From Mycobacterium sp. (GTDB lineage: Bacteria; Actinomycetota; Actinomycetes; Mycobacteriales; Mycobacteriaceae): a stretch of DNA of 64,000 nucleotides. The notes under the pieces were generated by a model, which saw only the letters and a program-made list of their open reading frames with translations, had not been told where the DNA came from and searched no databases. The position numbers and the translations under genes were made by a program. The stretch covers positions 1 through 64,000 of the forward strand of contig JAOPVI010000086.1 of the NCBI GenBank assembly GCA_025966225.1, given 5' to 3'. Shown here one piece after another: positions 61,078-64,000 of this stretch; within the stretch, counting starts at the first letter, position 1, and every line of letters begins with the position of its first letter.

Positions 61078-62661
61078 ATGACCAATCCATCCCCCGGCGC
61101 GAGGACGCGCACCCCCGCGTCGCCGTACTACATCACCACCGCCATCGACTACCCGAACGGCGCTCCCCACATCGGACACGCGTACGAGAAGACCGCCACC
61201 GACGCCGTCGCGCGCTTCAAGCGGCTCGACGGGTTCGACGTCCGTTTCCTCACCGGCACCGACGAGCATGGGCTCAAGATGGCGCAGACCGCGGCGGCCG
61301 AGGGCATCTCCACTGCGACGCTGGCGCGGCGCAACTCCGACGCCTTCCAGCATTTCCAGGAGAAGCTCAACATCTCCTTCGACCGCTTCATCCGCACCAC
61401 CGATGACGACCACGTCGAGGCGTCCATCGAAATCTGGAACCGGATGAACAAGGCAGGCGACATCTATCTCGACTCGTACGCCGGCTGGTACTCGGTGCGC
61501 GACGAGCGCTTCTTCACCGACGACGAGCTCGAGCTGCGCGACGACGGCATCCGGTACTCCATCGAGACGGGCACCCCGGTGACGTGGACCGAGGAGCAGA
61601 CCTACTTCTTCCGGCTGTCGGCCTACGCCGATCGGCTGCTAGCGCACTACGCGGCGCACCCCGAGTTCATCGGCCCCGACACGCGGCGCAATGAGGTGGT
61701 GAGCTTCGTCTCCGGCGGACTGCGCGACCTGTCGATCTCGCGCACGACGTTCGACTGGGGCGTCCAGGTGCCCGACCACCCCGACCACGTCATGTACGTA
61801 TGGGTCGACGCGCTCACGAACTACCTGACGGGGGCCGGTTTCCCAGACACCGAATCCGACTCGTTCCGCAAGTACTGGCCTGCCGACCTGCACGTGATCG
61901 GAAAGGACATCATCCGGTTCCACACCGTCTACTGGCCCGCGTTCCTGATGTCGGCGGGCATCGAGTTGCCGCGTCGGGTCTTCGCGCACGGCCACCTGCT
62001 CGTCCGTGACGAGAAGATGAGCAAGTCGGTGGGCAACGTCGTCGACCCGGTCGACCTCGTCGACCGCTTCGGTGTCGACCCGGTGCGCTACTTCCTGCTG
62101 CGCGAGGTGCCGTTCGGCCAAGACGGAAACTTCACCGAGGACGCGATGATCGGCAGGATCAACGCCGACCTGGCCAACGAGTTGGGCAACCTGGCGCAGC
62201 GGTCGCTGTCGATGGTGAACAAGAACCTCGGCGGAATCGCACCTCAGCCGGGCGAGTTCACGGACGAGGACCGCGAATTGCTGGCCAATGCCGACGAACT
62301 GCTCCCGAAGGTGCGGGCGCACTTCGACGTGCCCGCGATGCACCTCGGGTTGGAGGCCATCTGGCTGATGCTCGGCGCGGCCAACCGCTACTTCTCCGCA
62401 CAGGAGCCGTGGGTGCTGCGCAAGTCCGACGCGGCGTCCGACCAGGAGCGGTTCGCGACCGTGCTCTACACCACGCTGGAGGTCGTGCGGATCGCCGCGC
62501 TACTGGTGCAATGGGCCATGCCGGACTCCGCGGCCAAGTTGCTCGACCTGCTCGGTCAGCCTGCCGATCAACGCACCTTCGGCGACATTGGCACGCGGCT
62601 GGCGCCCGGCACGGCGCTCCCGACGCCGGAAGGTGTGTTTCCCCGCCACCAGGTGGAGTGA
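61078..62661 (+). CDS. metG: Methionyl-tRNA synthetase
   Basis: A 527-residue class I synthetase. The HIGH box is [13 protein letters not shown] (about residues 24-36) and the KMSKS loop is [14 protein letters not shown]. There is no C-terminal EMAP/tRNA-binding domain, and no four-cysteine zinc motif is visible, as in the short mycobacterial MetS type. It starts at the ATG at 61078, divergent from tatD. Confidence 0.96.
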   Translation: MTNPSPGARTRTPASPYYITTAIDYPNGAPHIGHAYEKTATDAVARFKRLDGFDVRFLTGTDEHGLKMAQTAAAEGISTATLARRNSDAFQHFQEKLNISFDRFIRTTDDDHVEASIEIWNRMNKAGDIYLDSYAGWYSVRDERFFTDDELELRDDGIRYSIETGTPVTWTEEQTYFFRLSAYADRLLAHYAAHPEFIGPDTRRNEVVSFVSGGLRDLSISRTTFDWGVQVPDHPDHVMYVWVDALTNYLTGAGFPDTESDSFRKYWPADLHVIGKDIIRFHTVYWPAFLMSAGIELPRRVFAHGHLLVRDEKMSKSVGNVVDPVDLVDRFGVDPVRYFLLREVPFGQDGNFTEDAMIGRINADLANELGNLAQRSLSMVNKNLGGIAPQPGEFTDEDRELLANADELLPKVRAHFDVPAMHLGLEAIWLMLGAANRYFSAQEPWVLRKSDAASDQERFATVLYTTLEVVRIAALLVQWAMPDSAAKLLDLLGQPADQRTFGDIGTRLAPGTALPTPEGVFPRHQVE

Positions 62662-62685
62662 CCTGCGCCACAGTTGGCGTCGTCG

Positions 62686-62712
62686 TGTCACACTTCGGCG
62701 GTCAGAGGTGTC
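62686..62712 (+). promoter_or_regulatory. ECF41-type sigma-factor promoter
   Basis: TGTCACA (62686-62692), exactly 16 nt, then TGTC (62709-62712). The reported ECF41 promoter motif is TGTCACA-N16-CGTC, so only one base differs. It lies 53 nt before the oxidoreductase start and 24 nt after the metG stop. An AAAGGAG ribosome-binding site follows at 62753-62759. Confidence 0.6.
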
Positions 62713-62764
62713 TTGAGGTCAGCCCGGCTCAACTGTTGAGTCGAAGAATCTCAAAGGAGTACTC

Positions 62765-63952
62765 ATGGCCACGCCCACCCAGAAGACCCAAGTCGTCGTC
62801 ATCGGTGGCGGATACGCCGGTGTCCTTGCCGCGAACCACTTGCGGCTCAACGGCGGCGTCGCCATCACGCTGATCAACCCACGGCCCAAGTTCGTCGAGC
62901 GCATCCGGCTGCACCAACTCGTCACCGGGTCCGACGACGCCGTCGTGGAGTACGCGGAAGTGCTCGGGGTCGACGTCCGACTGCTCGTCGACACGGCCGA
63001 ACGCATCGATGCCGCGACGCGCACCGTGACGCTGGGTTCCGGCGGCACCATCGGTTACGACTACCTGATCTACGCCGTCGGAAGCACCGGCGCCGCGTTG
63101 ACAGTGCCAGGGGCGGCCGAATTCGCTTACCCCATCTCGGAGTTGGAGCACGCCGAGTCGCTGCGCGCAAAGCTGGCCGACGTGACTCCCGGAGCGCCAA
63201 CGGTCGTAGTGGGCGCAGGCCCGACCGGTATCGAGACTGCCACCGAGTTGGCCGAGGAGGGCCACGACGTGACGTTGGTGTGCGGCGGCGTACTCGGCCC
63301 GTACTTCAGCGCCCGCGCGCGTCGGTCGGTGGCCAAGCACATGCACAAGCTCGGCGTGACGGTCATCGACGGGCAAGATGCCAAGGTCACCGAGGTACGC
63401 AAGCACTCGGTGACGTTGGCCGACGGCCGCGAGCTACGCAGCTTCGTCACCATTTGGACGGCCGGATTCGGCGTGCCGGACCTGGCCACCCGCAGCGGCC
63501 TGGCCACCGACGCGATCGGACGGCTGCTCACCGACGAGACGCTGACGAGTGTCGACAATCCGTACATCGTGGCCGCCGGTGACGCGTCCGCGCCGTCGGA
63601 CACGCCACTGCGGATGAGCTGCCAGGCGGCGCTCCCGCTCGGCGCCCAATCCGCCAACACCGTGCTCAGCCGCATCGCGGGCACCCAGCCGGCAGTGGTA
63701 AACCAGGCCTTCACCGGCCAATGCGTCAGCCTGGGCCGCAAGGCAGGCACCATCCAGCTGGCCCACCTCGATGACCGCGTGACGCAGCTCTACGTCGGCG
63801 GTCGCGCCGCGGCATCCATCAAGGAAGCGGTGTGCAAGGGCACGGTCTCGTTCCTGGCCAAGGAGGCCCGCAAGCCGGGTTCGTACTTCTGGCTCAAGGG
63901 CGGCAAGCGTGCGCAGCAGCTGGCGGCCGGGCAGGCGGCAGCGGTCCGATGA
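62765..63952 (+). CDS. NDH-2-like FAD-dependent pyridine nucleotide-disulfide oxidoreductase
   Basis: A 395-residue two-dinucleotide-fold flavoprotein. The FAD motif VVIGGGYAGVLAANHL (about residues 10-25) and the NAD(P)H motif VVVGAGPTGIETATEL (about 148-163) are clear, with the second FAD contact NPYIVAAGDASAP. It resembles type II NADH dehydrogenases and the oxidoreductase class linked to ECF41 sigma factors (COE genes). It overlaps the next gene by 4 nt (ATGA) and is preceded by an ECF41-like promoter. Confidence 0.88.
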   Translation: MATPTQKTQVVVIGGGYAGVLAANHLRLNGGVAITLINPRPKFVERIRLHQLVTGSDDAVVEYAEVLGVDVRLLVDTAERIDAATRTVTLGSGGTIGYDYLIYAVGSTGAALTVPGAAEFAYPISELEHAESLRAKLADVTPGAPTVVVGAGPTGIETATELAEEGHDVTLVCGGVLGPYFSARARRSVAKHMHKLGVTVIDGQDAKVTEVRKHSVTLADGRELRSFVTIWTAGFGVPDLATRSGLATDAIGRLLTDETLTSVDNPYIVAAGDASAPSDTPLRMSCQAALPLGAQSANTVLSRIAGTQPAVVNQAFTGQCVSLGRKAGTIQLAHLDDRVTQLYVGGRAAASIKEAVCKGTVSFLAKEARKPGSYFWLKGGKRAQQLAAGQAAAVR

Positions 63953-64000
63953 GCTCGGGTGACGCCGACGAACACGCGCAGCGGTTCACGCTGCTACGGC
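63949..64000 (+). CDS. Start of a probable ECF41-family sigma factor (partial)
   Basis: The first 17 codons of a gene cut by the window edge, reading MSSGDADEHAQRFTLLR. Acidic N-terminus followed by H-A-x-R-F-x-x-L-R resembles the opening of mycobacterial SigJ/ECF41 proteins before the sigma-2 domain. It starts in an ATGA overlap with the oxidoreductase, the known COE-ECF41 arrangement, and the upstream ECF41-like promoter supports this. Identification rests largely on context. Confidence 0.45.
   Translation, partial: MSSGDADEHAQRFTLLR

Overview
The window is high-GC DNA from a mycobacterium, most likely a pigmented, rapidly growing Mycolicibacterium-type species. From about 22 kb to the right end, many genes match (from memory of family and gene-order knowledge, not a search) the M. 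tuberculosis Rv1007-Rv1028 block read in reverse: kdp, ppx, DUF501, ftsB, eno, lpqU, mazG, mfd, a TetR gene, tRNA-Gln, glmU, prs, lpqT, rplY, pth, pks16, ispE, ksgA, rpfB, tatD, metG. Accessory genes interrupt this backbone at several points.

Left part (1-10.8 kb): a seven-gene carotenoid operon (crtI, crtB, crtYc, crtYd, a methyltransferase, crtU and a Rieske protein), joined by start/stop overlaps of 1-4 nt except for the crtB-crtYc gap of 2 nt. It predicts an aromatic isorenieratene/leprotene-type pigment with possible tailoring. idi lies convergent to it; crtE is not in the window. Next come a small membrane/stress module (holin-like, DUF3618, DUF4235) with a SigF-like promoter, a gene-poor stretch with an amidase remnant, and a secreted CAP-domain protein.

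Potassium region (10.8-22.3 kb): a TrkA/RCK protein divergent from a CPA-type cation/proton antiporter with an RCK_C-like tail, a degenerate LysA-like protein that lacks the PLP lysine, and the kdp operon. The kdp operon starts with an extra 27-residue membrane peptide before kdpF, and kdpC carries a roughly 95-residue cysteine-containing insertion.

Middle (22.3-42.5 kb): an internally deleted cytochrome P450, an aldo/keto reductase, a methyltransferase, an epoxide-hydrolase-like enzyme, propionyl-CoA synthetase, and an unannotated 37-residue Cys/His-rich peptide. These are followed by ppx-DUF501-ftsB, eno, lpqU, the iron-uptake operon efeUOB behind two IdeR-like boxes, mazG with an acidic repeat tail, mfd, a second LysA-like decarboxylase and a TetR regulator.

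Right part (42.6-64 kb): tRNA-Gln(UUG), glmU-prs-arsC-lpqT, a short-chain dehydrogenase, rplY-pth, a QueG-like iron-sulfur protein, a DrrAB-type exporter, pks16, ispE, a soluble Ser/Thr kinase and an amino-acid permease inserted between ispE and ksgA, rpfB-ksgA (ksgA apparently starting at CTG), tatD divergent from metG, and an NDH-2-like oxidoreductase followed by the first codons of what is probably an ECF41 sigma factor. A near-consensus ECF41 promoter precedes that oxidoreductase. No insertion sequence, CRISPR array, rRNA or origin was seen.
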